NCBI RefSeq assembly: GCF_026745355.1
Contig: NC_079209.1
Location: 2,351,001 to 2,415,000 of the forward strand
Origin: Beta vulgaris subsp. vulgaris
Lineage: Eukaryota; Streptophyta; Magnoliopsida; Caryophyllales; Amaranthaceae
Direction of reading: 5' to 3'
DNA length: 64,000 nucleotides
Shown here: positions 1 to 10,283 of the stretch, piece after piece
How the letters are laid out: each line of letters begins with the position of its first letter
Numbering within the stretch: position 1 is the first letter of the stretch
Notes under the pieces: model-generated
Seen by the model: the letters and a program-made list of their open reading frames with translations, nothing else
What the model was told of the DNA's origin: nothing
Database searches by the model: none
Made by a program: the position numbers and the translations under genes

Positions 1-1
1 A

Positions 2-1219
2 AATATTAAACTTTTTCAAATGGATGTCAAAACTGCATTCTTAAACGGGTACTTAAAAGAAACAGTGTATGTTGAACAACCTCCTGGCTTTATTGATCAA
101 AATTTTCCTAAACATGTTTATAAACTAGATAAGGCACTTTATGGTTTAAAGCAAGCTCCTAGAGCTTGGTATGAACGCCTATCTATCTTTTTAATGGAAA
201 ATGGCTTTAAAAGAGGTTCAGTAGATAGGACATTGTTTCTGAAAAGTAAGGGGGAAGAATTGCTAGTTGTTCAAATTTATGTTGAGATATTATTTTTGGA
301 GCAACTACAGAATTATTATGTCATTATTTTGCTGAACTAATGAAAGTGAATTTGAAATGTCTATGATGGGAGAATTAAGTTTCTTCCTAGGTTTACAAAT
401 CAAGCAACTGGACAATGGCATCATGATACACCAACAGAAATATGTGAAGGAACTATTGAAAAGTATGGTATGGAAGATTCAAAGACTTATCCTACACCTG
501 TACCTACTGCACTTAAGTTAGATCTGGACGAAAATGGTAAGAAAGTAGATGAAACAATCTACCGAGGTATGATAGGTTCTCTTCTTTATTTAACTTCCAG
601 TCGACCAGATATTCTTCACAGTGTATGTCTCTGCGCCAGATTTCAATCATGTCCAAAGGAGTCTCACTTCAAAGCTGTCAAACGAATCCTTAGATACTTA
701 AGAGGCACTACTAACTTATATCTATGGTATCCTAAAGGAGGCAACTTTGACTTGATTGGTTTTTCTGACGCAGATTATGCAGGATTTTTAGTAGATAGAA
801 AAAGTACCTCTGGAACAGCCACCTTCTTAGGTCCTTGCTTAATCTCATGGGCTTCCAAAAAGCAAAATTCCGTGGCTCTTTCCACTGCAGAAGCTGAATA
901 TGTTGCAGCCGCATCTTGTTGTGCACAGGTATTATGGGTAAGACAACAACTTAGAGATTTTGGTGTGTTGATTGATAATGTGCCCATTATGTGTGATAAT
1001 ACAAGTGCCATAAACATCTCTAAAAATCCTGTTCAGCATTCACGTACAAAGCACATAGAAATCAGATATCATTTTTTACGTGATCATGTAGAAAAAGGTA
1101 ACATAGCCCTTGAATTTATTTGTACTGAAGACCAAATAGCTGATATTTTCACTAAACCTCTTGCTCGTGAAAGATTTGAAAAGCTTAGATTAGCCTTGGG
1201 GTTGATTTCTAGTGCCTAG
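2..1219 (+). pseudogene. Ty1/copia reverse transcriptase-RNase H, decayed and 5'-truncated by the window edge
   Basis: This is the C-terminal half of a copia pol polyprotein, which copies element RNA into DNA. The reading frame opens with the RT motif [10 protein letters not shown], followed by [10 protein letters not shown]. The catalytic YVDD box near 282-293 is broken by a small deletion that shifts the frame. At least two further single-base deletions follow, near 345-350 and 457-465, before the last open stretch (470-1219). That stretch carries SRPDI, the RNase H motif SDADYAG, STAEAEY and the terminal ADIFTKPL box. Motif order (RT then RNase H, no integrase after it) is diagnostic of Ty1/copia. 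It is followed in the same orientation by an env-position ORF and a 3' LTR ending at 4779, so it belongs to one Sirevirus-like element whose left half lies outside the window. It cannot encode an active enzyme. Confidence 0.95.
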
Positions 1220-1689
1220 TTGATTTATGTGTTTATTTGATCCCTTTGCAAACTTCAAGAGTTCAAAAGATTATACCTACACTAAGTCAGATGTTTGATT
1301 TAATTCAAGACTCCTGAAAAGGCTATTGATGCTGTCCTGATAACTGACACCTAAGTTGCTTCAGAAAAATTCCATAAAAAGTTCCAACAAAAGTATCACA
1401 ATTTTCGAAAATCTCCATTGATGTTGCTTTGACTAAACTAAAAGAATTTCAAAATTGTTTTATAAAATTTTTAAAAAAAAAAAAATATATGCAAGGCATT
1501 TAACATAGAGGAAATAAGTGGACAAACCTACCCTCATAAACAACCCCCACCTACCCTCATAATAACCGCCCCATTTCAAGAACAACCCTAAAACACTTCA
1601 CCTTCCCTTCCTAAACACCGGCACCTTTCAAACAAAAAACCCTATCCCCACTTTTTTCCTACTCTCTCCTCTAACCTCCATATCTCACT

Positions 1690-2898
1690 ATGGGCCGAAA
1701 AATGGAGGCTAGGCGGCGTTATATCCGGAAAAACGCTCCTCCCCCTACTCCCTCACCGACCCCCACTCCACCGCCTTCTCCTCCGCGAAATCCGACACCC
1801 CCGCCATCACCACCGCACCCATCTCCTTCTCCTACTCAGCCTCCACCTTCACAACCACCTCCGAAGTCCACAAAATCCCCACAACCCTCTGCTCGTCGTC
1901 CTAACACTCGCCAAAAAGCTGCACCAAAACCCTCCACCCGCAAACGCAAAACTTTCGCTGCCACTGCATCCCCGGCGTTTGACCCCTCGTCTTCCACACA
2001 TCGAAATCCGGTCACCAACACCGGCGCAAAGGTTCTCTCTGGGCGAGTTTTTGCAGATCCGTGGCGTCAGCAACCTGTTTTCAAGTTTTTTCTTGACGCC
2101 ATACAATCTCAAGGTTGGTCTAATTTACTTTCCTTTACTGATGCTGTTTATGAAAAGGAAGTTAAAGAATTTTATCAGACTTTGGAAATTTCACATGTGC
2201 TTGAGTTAAAAGCCCACGTTAATGGCAAATGGATTCATATGGGTGTTGATAGGCTGGCCGAAATTCTTGGGGTTTCTTATGTCGGATTTTCTGAGTATAA
2301 AACACAATCTTGGCCGTTTATTTATGGGGTTGATAATGCTGAAATTAGCCGCACACTTTCTGACCATCCTCTTCCACATGCTCAGATCTTTCCTACCTCC
2401 TATCTCTCGGCCAAAATAAACTACTTCGTAGTCTGATAACTAAAACCATTTTGCCTAGGGTCGAAAGTCGTGGTGAGGTCTTGATTATGGACCAAATTCT
2501 GCTGTGGTTGTTGATTCACGGTCAGCCCATTAATCTGCCCATCCTTATGATGCTACACATGCAACATGTTTCTCAATCTCCTCATTTTTATCCGTATGGT
2601 TTGTGGTTGACTCGGATTTTCCGCGAGTTTGATGTGCTGTTGCCTACTTCGGTTGGGATTACTGTCAAAGATGTTATGAGTGATGGTGTTTTGAGCAGAA
2701 TGGAGTTATGTGTTCAAAAATGAATTGTTCAAGAAAGATTTTCTGGGTTTTAAACCAAGAGAGGCGTGTGAAGGGTGCTTGAAAATGATGGAAGATATGA
2801 AAGTTATGAAGGCTCAGATGCAGCAGCTCTTGGCTAGACAACGCGCCAGTGACACTCTAGCTGCCCAACGTCACCGTCAACTTATGTCCAAACCTTGA
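1690..2898 (+). pseudogene. Extra ORF between pol and 3' LTR of the Sirevirus-like element (env-position, 'putative plant transposon protein'-like)
   Basis: An ATG at 1690 opens a protein with a strongly proline-rich N-terminus (about residues 17-60, PPP/SP repeats) and a basic segment. A globular part follows, with features such as FFLDAIQSQGW, VYEKEVKEFY and WIHMGVDRLAEILGV. These resemble the domain usually annotated as putative plant transposon protein, a resemblance recognised from memory and not searched. The frame breaks near 2415 into a second frame (to about 2690), then returns to the first (2710-2898). The end holds a short predicted coiled coil (CLKMMEDMKVMKAQMQQLL). The two shifts look compensating, so the ancestral ORF was about 400 codons. 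Sireviruses are known for an additional ORF at this position. Whether it is truly envelope-like is not shown: I see no signal peptide or membrane segment. Confidence 0.75.
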
Positions 2899-3144
2899 TT
2901 TCCATCTGTTTCTCCTAGCTCCACTTTCAACTTATGATGATGGCTTGTAGTTTTTGTTAACCTTGTCGTTTTGTTAAACTGTTTTGGTACTGTTGGATGT
3001 TTATTTGGAACTTTCTGTTGATTGTGAATTGGTATTGGTTGTAGCACCAGCATCCCTAGCCCACTTGGTTGAGCTATTGGATTATTTTGGATCTATTCTG
3101 AGTATATGTGTGTTTTTTGTCTTTTTGATGCTTTTTGAGAATGA

Positions 3145-3412
3145 CAAAAGGGGGAAAAGAAAGCATATAATATTGACTAGAATCTTGATGATATCCTAGG
3201 TTGAGCTAATGTGAATAAAATATAAATGAGCCTGTAGGGACAAGTGAATGATTGAAGCTATTAATCTGAGGTACGGATAGATTCTAAAAGGGTAAATACT
3301 AAATATTCAAACCATGCATTGTTTGAGGGGGAATATGCATACTTTAAGGGGGAACAAATGTTTATTTAACAATATTATATTCATGAGTTTGTCATCATCA
3401 AAAAGGGGGAAT
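3145..3412 (+). other. Multiple polypurine tracts before the 3' LTR
   Basis: Four purine runs of the form A(n)GGGGGAA occur before the LTR: about 3145-3160, 3322-3333, 3343-3355 and 3398-3412. The last abuts the LTR start at 3414 and is the likely plus-strand primer. Repeated polypurine tracts upstream of the 3' LTR are a described Sirevirus hallmark, which supports the lineage call. Confidence 0.75.
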
Positions 3413-3413
3413 T

Positions 3414-4779
3414 TGTTGTGCATGTACAAGTTATGTTTTATGCACATGTTATGTTTTGATGATGAAAATTAATATAATATGTTATAGCATGAAAGTATGT
3501 AACAGTTACAACAGATGCATGAAGAAGAAAGAAATTGATAAACGAAGACTTTGAAGAAAAGAAGAATCAAGAATGAAGTTCGAGTTTATAATTTCTTAGA
3601 ATAGTAACTTTAGATTCAAATGTAATATGCTTAGTAATATGCAATGTGCTCAATATAGAAATATAAAGTTAATATAATTATTATCTTCTTTGAGTTAAGA
3701 AAGTAAATAATTATATTAAAATTATATTTCTATATAAAAAGGAAAAAAGTATTCAAAATCAGAAATCAAAAGGGATTAGGAAAACGAGTTTTTAAAGAAA
3801 AAGATTTTCTAAAAATTGCGGTTTAATAAAAATAAGTTGTGATAAAGATTTATAAAAACCGTGTTTTGATAAAACAAGTTTTAGAAAAGATTTTAATAAA
3901 ACAAGTTTTTGAAAAAGATTTTGATAAAAATCAGTTTTTGATAAAAACGTGTTTTCTAAAGAAAAGATTTTTATAAAACAAGTTTTTATAAAAACGTGTT
4001 TTCAAAGAAAAGATTTTTTATAAAAACAGAATTTTATAAAAACGTGTTTTCAGTTTTTCTAAAAGGATTTGGAAAAATACTTTAAGTTGAAAAAGAAAAT
4101 CTTTATGGAAAACTTATCTTTGTTTGTTTAAAAGATAAAAGAGAGAAAAAGAAAAAGTTTATCCCTTAAATCAAGGATTAAAAGATAAAGATATTTTTAA
4201 GTGATTTTCGTCCTAACCAAGCCTATAAAAGGGAATCAGAATTCACTTTTAAATCTCACGTTTTCAGAGAGAAAAAATCGAGTCTAATTAAAAAGCTGAA
4301 AACTATTTCCTTGGCACTGAGCATAGCACTGAGCGGTTAGGTTTAAGTTACTATTTCATAATTGTAATTGTCCTCTATTTGCTTGACTAAGAAGCACATC
4401 TTTGAGGATCGTTCTTTTCTGTAACTTTTACATTATTGAGAGTGTCAACACTTAGAGTTAAGTGTTGGGAGTCATTACTAGGGTTAGTAGTGAGGGGAAT
4501 CGTATTGTATCAAGAGTTTGATATTATAGGATTCAAAGAAATAAAAGAGTTTTTGTTTCTTGTGGACGTAGATCTCAGAGGTGAGATTGAACACGTTATA
4601 TCTTGTGTCAAATCTAATATCTTTTAAGTTTATTATTCGCAAAAACGCAAAATAGCAATTTTCGAGTGTTCAGCTCAGAGCCTGGCACTGAGCTGTGAAA
4701 GGATTTTTGCGAAAATCGATTAGATTTCACCACTCAATTCAACCCCCCCCCTTCTTGAGTGTTCCCTTAGGTTACAACA
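3414..4779 (+). repeat. 3' LTR of the Sirevirus-like copia element
   Basis: The LTR is 1366 bp, bounded by the inverted ends TGTTG and CAACA, and starts directly after a polypurine tract. A TATA box (CCTATAAAAGGG) lies near 4222-4233, so the R region would start about 30 bp later. The U3 part contains a cluster of short direct repeats (3780-4070), and the 3' end carries the C-run followed by CTTCTTGAG that is common in Sirevirus LTRs. The word GCACTGAG occurs three times in R/U5 (about 4314, 4325, 4685). The right flank is GAAAC; the matching target copy would be outside the window. Confidence 0.88.
3780..4070 (+). repeat. Short direct repeats in the U3 of the Sirevirus-like LTR
   Basis: Degenerate units of about 35-45 bp alternate TTTTATAAAACAAG, AACGTGTTTTC and GAAAAGATTTTT blocks, repeated about five times. 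They lie upstream of the TATA box at 4222, where enhancer repeats of LTR promoters usually sit. A regulatory role is inference. Confidence 0.7.
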
Positions 4780-5140
4780 GAAACAAACAACTAAAAAGCT
4801 AATGAATTGTGAATCCTTACCCATGGGGTTATCATTCTTATACCAATCTATTCCAAAGTATGTATTAAGATGAATCAAATAATATTAACCTTGACTATAT
4901 TTTTTCTTATACATTTATGAGAGAAACTTAAATAATAAGGTTGGTATATAAATTATGATTACTATACAAATGTTGCATATAATTAAAAACGGAGGACATA
5001 TTTATAAGAGATAATCGATCAGTATAAGGAGATAATGCATTCATCTAGAATTAAGTATTTAAATTTAAGCTATGAATAGAAAATAGATTAGTACGAGCAC
5101 CTCTAGCCTTTATTTTGGTCAAATCATACTATAAATTTAA
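4780..5140. other. Intergenic, nothing recognised
   Basis: AT-rich flank between the Sirevirus LTR and a small MITE. I see no coding frame, RNA gene or element end here. Confidence 0.5.
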
Positions 5141-5381
5141 GGAATATTTTCTGAGATGGCCTTGAGGTTCAGCTCAATTCTCAAAATACCCTTATTGAAT
5201 TTTGAAGTTCAAAGTTTAAGTTTTAAGGATACCTTAGGAAATTAATGCACTTGAATTTCGGTATATGTTAAGGGTATTTTGAGCACAAACACAAAGTTCA
5301 AGAGTATCTGAGAAATTCCTCGAATGTGAGGGGTAATTTGAGAATTACGTCAAATCTCAGGGATACCTAAGAAAATTTCCC
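5141..5381. mobile_element. MULE-type MITE with long imperfect inverted repeats
   Basis: The left arm (5141-5195, GGAATATTTTCTGAG onward through CTCAAAATACCCTT) matches the reverse complement of the right arm (about 5325-5381). A second internal inverted copy lies at about 5268-5320. The flanks share AATTTAA, close to but not a clean 9-bp duplication. There is no coding capacity. Assignment to the Mutator type rests on arm length only. Confidence 0.55.
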
Positions 5382-5990
5382 AATTTAATTATTAGAAATA
5401 GGCACAATATATATGAGATCTATTTCCAAATAGAGTATGGAGTTTATATGCTGTGTAAAGTTGAATTTGATAATCATTAGGCGTTATGGGCAAGGCTATG
5501 CCATGGCTATAGGTTGTCTTCTCCTCCCCCCTCCTTGGGATCCTCCATTTTTTTATTTGAGGTTGGTGTACATTATATATTGCAATTGTTTTTTTCTATA
5601 ATGGGTGTAGTATAAAGACTGCTAATTAATGTGCTCCAATAAAAACATTCTGGCATCACCTTTCTTACGCTTCATACCTAGAATACCAACTAAGATTTAT
5701 AAGCCATTTTTGAGTTATTCTTCTTAGAATAATTGTCTTCAACTTGCATTTAACATATTCAACGCATGAGAACAATATGAAAGCGATTAAAGTACAGTGG
5801 ATTGCTATCAATACAAGCATATTTCAAGCACTTGATATTGAAAATCATCCTTGAGTTCAGGTGAAGGCAATAGTTTAAAACACAAGCATCATCTTATTAT
5901 TGGTTCAAATTCAATTGAGAAAAACTAGTATTAAGCAATAGCTGAGCTGTTCTTTGAAAAAACCAGTATAATATGCCTACGCCGTAACAC
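5382..5990. other. Upstream region of the first ERF gene
   Basis: About 600 bp of AT-rich sequence with no recognisable gene or element end. It should contain the promoter-proximal region of the ERF gene at 6075. Confidence 0.45.
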
Positions 5991-5996
5991 TGCTCT

Positions 5997-6006
5997 TTAT
6001 ATATAC
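5997..6006 (+). promoter_or_regulatory. Candidate TATA box of the ERF gene at 6075
   Basis: CTCTTTATATATACAT places a TATA element about 70-75 bp before the start codon, a usual plant spacing for a short 5' UTR. It is sequence-based inference without transcript data. Confidence 0.5.
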
Positions 6007-6043
6007 ATATTTATCCAAAAAATATCTCCTCTACAACATAGTA

Positions 6044-6058
6044 ATGAAGTTATCTTAG
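6044..6058 (+). CDS. Possible 4-codon upstream ORF in the ERF 5' UTR
   Basis: ATG AAG TTA TCT TAG lies 16 bp upstream of the ERF start codon and downstream of the candidate TATA box. If transcribed, it could reduce initiation at the main start. It may be a chance occurrence. Confidence 0.3.
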   Translation: MKLS

Positions 6059-6074
6059 CCATTTATTGATCACA

Positions 6075-6851
6075 ATGACAATAAAAAAAGAGGAGCAAAA
6101 CTACCAACCACAAGAAGCTATTCTAGAGAACATTTGGGCTAACTACGTAGGTGAATCAACATCGGAAATTTTTCAAGATTGGACAGAAATACCTTGTTTA
6201 GAAGAGAAAGAAGGAACTCCATTCGCGCTACAAAGGCTACCAAGCCTAGGAAGATGGATGTCAATGGGTGCCGAAACATGGGAACAACTCCTTAATGGCA
6301 ATGTCATCCCTAGTACTAGTACAAACCCTTGCGAGGAGGGCAATATAAGCGAAAGGGGGAGATATGATTCGAGCGAAAGCATGGAGAAATCTAACCGAAT
6401 TGTACCAGATCGACATTATAGAGGTGTACGAAGGCGACCATGGGGAAAGTACGCGGCTGAGATAAGGGACTCTACAAAGAAAGGAGCTCGAGTTTGGCTT
6501 GGAACGTTTAATACAGCCGAAGATGCTGCTTTGGCTTATGATAAGGCAGCCTTAAGAATTAGAGGAGCTAAAGCTTGTCTTAATTTTCCAATTGAGGTTT
6601 TAAACAAAGGTATTGGAAGGCAATATGAGCCTTTGGAAGAAAAGAATGGTTGTAATCCATGGAAAAGAAAAGCGAGATCAGATTGGGATTTGCAAAGTAA
6701 TTATTATTGTAATAACTTGATGATGGAGCAGCCATCATTGAAGAGATCAAGAGATAACATGGAGAATTCACTTAATGCTCAAGATGATGTACTCGAGTTG
6801 GAAGATCTTGGGAGTGATATCTTGGAAAATTTGCTTTCCTTGACTACATGA
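6075..6851 (+). CDS. AP2/ERF-domain transcription factor, ERF subfamily (group IX-like)
   Basis: Single-exon gene of 258 codons. I start at the first ATG (6075); the frame opens nine bases earlier with a TTG, which is not a plausible eukaryotic start. Residues 114-172 form one complete AP2/ERF DNA-binding domain: [19 protein letters not shown], the RVWLGTF strand and ending in LNFP. Alanine and aspartate at the two diagnostic positions (AAEIRD) mark ERF rather than DREB type, expected to bind GCC-box promoters in the nucleus. A basic patch follows ([17 protein letters not shown]). The C-terminus carries the acidic motif [15 protein letters not shown], typical of group IX activators (ERF1/Pti4/ORCA-like), which respond to ethylene, jasmonate and pathogens. 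Exact orthology is not resolvable here. A second ERF lies about 9 kb away on the opposite strand, beyond transposon insertions. Confidence 0.95.
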   Translation: MTIKKEEQNYQPQEAILENIWANYVGESTSEIFQDWTEIPCLEEKEGTPFALQRLPSLGRWMSMGAETWEQLLNGNVIPSTSTNPCEEGNISERGRYDSSESMEKSNRIVPDRHYRGVRRRPWGKYAAEIRDSTKKGARVWLGTFNTAEDAALAYDKAALRIRGAKACLNFPIEVLNKGIGRQYEPLEEKNGCNPWKRKARSDWDLQSNYYCNNLMMEQPSLKRSRDNMENSLNAQDDVLELEDLGSDILENLLSLTT

Positions 6852-7551
6852 TTGTAATTAAGTGTTGTAAATAATATTTTGTTGTTCAACTACTTTGGTG
6901 TATCATGAGCTAGATCTTTTTTTCCTTCCAAAAATTTGATCTGAAATTTATGTATATTTTCTAGTTATAGAGATGGTAAGTAGGTAACTTCCGATTTGTC
7001 CCCCTTCATAGCTTCGTCAAGAAAGACAAGGGTAACTTGTTGTCATAAAGAGGTCACTTATGGTTGGAGTGACCTATTTAAGGTATAAGGCGACCCATTA
7101 TCTAAAAGTGACCCTTTCAACTTGTAAAGTGACTCATCTACTTATAAAGTGACCTTTTTAGGACACATAGTGAGGTGGTATTACCATAATTTTATTGTAA
7201 GACAGTCTTGCACACAACTTGCAACTATTAGACATATGATCGACAGGTTTCAGATAGCGAATATAGTGCTTGTGGCGGGCAGATGGATGGTAGATTAAGT
7301 GGGCGGTAGATATCAACTTAGGTGGTGTAATGTTATGTAAATTTAGGTATATATGTACTACCTTTCATTATTAAAATTAGTCCATTATATATATTGTGTT
7401 TAAGTTATATCACTGGTGCGATCTACCAATTCGACAAAGTCTTTTTTCACATTGTTACTAATTTGATACAAGAGATTATGAGAGGCCGGATCTATTAATA
7501 AGTAATTTTGAAGTAGATCTTTATTTGGTTCAATTAGTTGAAGACAAATAA
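6852..7551. other. 3' flank of the ERF gene with short degenerate repeats
   Basis: The 3' UTR presumably lies in the first 150 bp. From about 7045 to 7165 the words AAGTGACC/GTGACTC recur about every 20-25 bp (six or so units). Nothing else is recognised up to the target duplication at 7552. Confidence 0.5.
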
Positions 7552-7556
7552 CTAAC

Positions 7557-8151
7557 TGTTATGCGGAAGCGTTTAATTAGACCAACAAGAAATCACAACA
7601 ACCAAGCACACACACAAGAAAACAAGAAAGCGAATAAAAGACACACAGATTTAACGAGGTTCACTATCAACGTGATAGCTACGTCCTCAAGGCAGGGAAA
7701 AAGATCGCTTCACTATGAACGAGACGATTACAAATACAATAGGCAAGATTCAATTGAATGGATTTCCAATTGAATCTCAAAGACTCTCTCTAATCTTCTC
7801 TATTGTGTTTTCTCTAATCTCTCTCTCTAGCTTTTGTGGTTATAAGCCCTAAATATGACAAAACATATTTATATGAAGTCTAAGATACAAGCCCTAAGTG
7901 GTAAAATAAAACCGAGTGAAAAAATCGCCCTCGCGCGTCGCGGAAAAACAGCCCAGATCGCGACCCGCGACAAGCGTTGCGACTCGCGAACCCCTCGCGA
8001 TAGATGGCCTCGCGATACTCGTCGCGACTCGCGACGAGCCTCCTGCCTTGCTGCTGCTCGCTGCTCCAAAAATGTCCTGGTCGCGACTCGCGAAGCACGT
8101 CGCGACTCGCGATGGTCGCGATCCTCGTCTCTTTGCAAGTCACAACTCACA
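7557..8151 (-). repeat. 3' LTR of the copia element
   Basis: On the minus strand this runs TGTGAGTTGTGAC to CCGCATAACA. The U3 part (plus-strand 7920-8135) is unusually CpG-rich, with TCGCGACTCGCGA occurring three times exactly and once with a C-to-T change. The TATA-like ATATAAATATG lies near 7866-7878. Arg-rich frames running through it are shadows of the repeats. Confidence 0.92.
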
Positions 8152-8284
8152 AATCTCCACCTTGACTTGCATCTACTACACAACTCCACCTCGAAAACCA
8201 TCAACACAGCATGTACCTCTGCAACAGTACGCGAGATACTCCTTTCCCTTCATGCTCATGCATCTTTCACCCCCGATGCCAGGC

Positions 8285-8491
8285 TTGCCCTCATATGAGT
8301 CTCACCCAATCTCGCCAAGATCACTGACCACTCATCATGAACGACCCGGTCTCACAGCCTATGAGACCCATGTTGCGCATTCACCTGAAACCCAATTTAT
8401 TACCCGTCGGATATCAAATCGCCTTCACTGAACCGCAAACACACTAGCTCCACCTTAATCAAGACGAGCCAGTACCCTGCCAGTTGCTCCA
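8285..8491 (-). other. 3' internal module shared with the element at 35333-36710
   Basis: About 206 bp that is roughly 95% identical to 35925-36130, although the two elements have different LTRs. It contains a perfect hairpin (8348-8368; 7-bp stem GGTCTCA/TGAGACC, 7-nt loop) identical in both. It is non-coding in all frames I checked. It lies between the coding remnant and the polypurine tract. Confidence 0.85.
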
Positions 8492-8601
8492 ACTAGAGCC
8501 ATTTGCACTTACGTCTAAGTACCCAAAACAAAACACCCTTGGCGCAGGGGAACTTCCGTCGAAGTTCTTCTATGCTCGCGCCGGAGCACTCCACCCCGTT
8601 C

Positions 8602-10233
8602 TCACTGGAACGCAGGCAACTCCTCCTGGAGTTCCAATCTAGCTACCTCTTTGTGACTTCTCTCAGAATCACCTCTCAACCCAACACTCCCTGGCAAAGA
8701 CATGTCGCTCGAGATCCCATAGCTATAAGTTGGCACACAAGTATCGATAGAACCGAACCTTATCATACCAATCTGCTGCTGAGAGACCCTTGGTTGTTCT
8801 TCTTGATGACCCTTAGTTTCAACCAGTTGTGTAGAAGTTCCCACAAACTCTACCTCACTGTTGACATTCTCATCCTAAGCCCAACTAGTACTCTCAAACC
8901 AGGTTGTTGAACTCATTCCCGTTGACTCTGACCTCTCAACCTGTGAAGAAGCCCCCATAAGCTCCACCTCACACTCAAGACCATCATTTTTCAACCCAGA
9001 ATGCAGTTTCAACTCAGAATCATCTCTAGCCAGTGCTGTACCCTGCAAATCATACAAGTTACCCACACCTGACTTCACGCCACGAAGTAACTCACAAGAA
9101 CCCTTCACCACACGCAAAACTCCATCCCCTCCTTGGAATCGAAAACCCTTACGGTCTAACATCCCAAGAGATATAAGATTTCTCTTAAGTTGTGGAACAT
9201 GCCTCACGCCTCTAAGATCCTTAACTCTCCCATCATGCATTCTAAACCTCACAGAGCCTACTCCAACCACCTCACACACCGTATTGTCACCCAAAGTAAC
9301 ACTACTCTTGCATAAGCTATAGGTCGAAAACATCTCCTTGTCAGAACACATATGTGAAGAACATCCACTGTCAAGAACCCACTTATCTTCTAAGCGTTTC
9401 TCCTCATGGACAATTAGAGCTAAATCTTCCTCAGAGTCATAGTCAACCTTATTTTGTTTTGCAAAAGAAGCCGAACCATCCTTCTTAGGACATTCACTCT
9501 TCCAATGACCCGGTTCTTTACAATAATGGCAAAGATCACTACTTTTAGGGCCCTTCGACCTAGGTTTTCTCTTTTCCCTACTCGAATCTCCCTTATTTTT
9601 CTCATTTGCTACCAAACCTGCAGAATAATCACGATCCTCTACCATATCACCAGTTGCTTTATGACGCAATTCCCTAGTGTAAAGTGCCGACTTTACCTCC
9701 TCTAGGGACACAGTGTCTTTTCCAACCACAAAAGACTCTACAAAATGTTCATAGCTACTTGACAATGAAACCAACAATATCAAGCAGCATCCTCATCCTC
9801 AATCTTAACATCTAAATTACGCAAGTCCAGTAAAATAGAATTCAAACGATCGAGATGATCTTTTAGGACATACCTTCTCTCATGCGTAGGCCAAACAACC
9901 TTTGCTTCAATAGCAATTTATTTGTGAGCGACTTTGTCATGTACAAGCTCTCCAGTTTCAACCACAAACCTGCAGCTGTGATTTCATCTGCAACCTCTGT
10001 GATGACATCGTCCGCCAAGCATAGCAAGATAGTGGAGTGTGCTCTTTCCTCCATAGATTCCAACTCAGCCTCAGTTAGACCAGTCAGATTTCCCTCTTTT
10101 GATGTCGTTGTGAAACCCTTAATCAATGTTTCCAGATACCTTGTTGTTTCAATAAAGCTCTCATCTTTATCTGCCATAGCCCAAAACTATTCCTTCCCGT
10201 AAACTTGTCGATCTTTAAGGTTGTTGTTGCCAT
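8602..10233 (-). pseudogene. copia gag-protease polyprotein, internally damaged
   Basis: The gag start is the ATG at 10233 (MATTTLKIDKFTGRNSFGLW). Within about 40 codons the frame breaks and continues in another (10177-9863) with the conserved DVITEVADEITAAGLWLKLE and TNKLLLKQRLFGLRM. After a further break, 9783-8875 holds the zinc knuckle CHYCKEPGHWKSEC, the protease active-site motif WVLDSGCSSHM and the LGDN/GVRHVPQLKRNLISLG stretch. An in-frame TAG near 8875 separates a further 80 residues (8844-8602) that resemble the linker normally found between integrase and RT. Integrase and RT-RNase H are absent, which looks like one large deletion. Nucleocapsid and protease functions are family knowledge. 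Activity of this copy is unlikely given the breaks. Confidence 0.9.
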
Positions 10234-10268
10234 GTCCCAAAAGCGATTAACCCCGGTGTTAACCTGTA

Positions 10269-10281
10269 GCTCTTGATACCA
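10269..10281 (-). other. Primer-binding site (initiator Met tRNA)
   Basis: On the minus strand TGGTATCAAGAGC lies 2 bp inside the 5' LTR. It matches the usual plant copia site TGGTATCAGAGC apart from one inserted A. Confidence 0.85.
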
Positions 10282-10283
10282 CT

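Noticed and set aside
1836..2112. Minus-strand Gly/Arg-rich frames opposite the proline-rich ORF
   Set aside because: Shadows of the proline codon repeats in the sense ORF.
5141..5381. A clean 9-bp target duplication for this MITE
   Set aside because: Only AATTTAA is shared between flanks and its register differs, so I do not claim it.
7855..8431. Arg/Ser-rich frames on both strands in the LTR at 7557-8151 (and 10582-10944)
   Set aside because: They come from the CG-rich TCGCGACTCGCGA repeats, occur in all frames and lie in LTR sequence.
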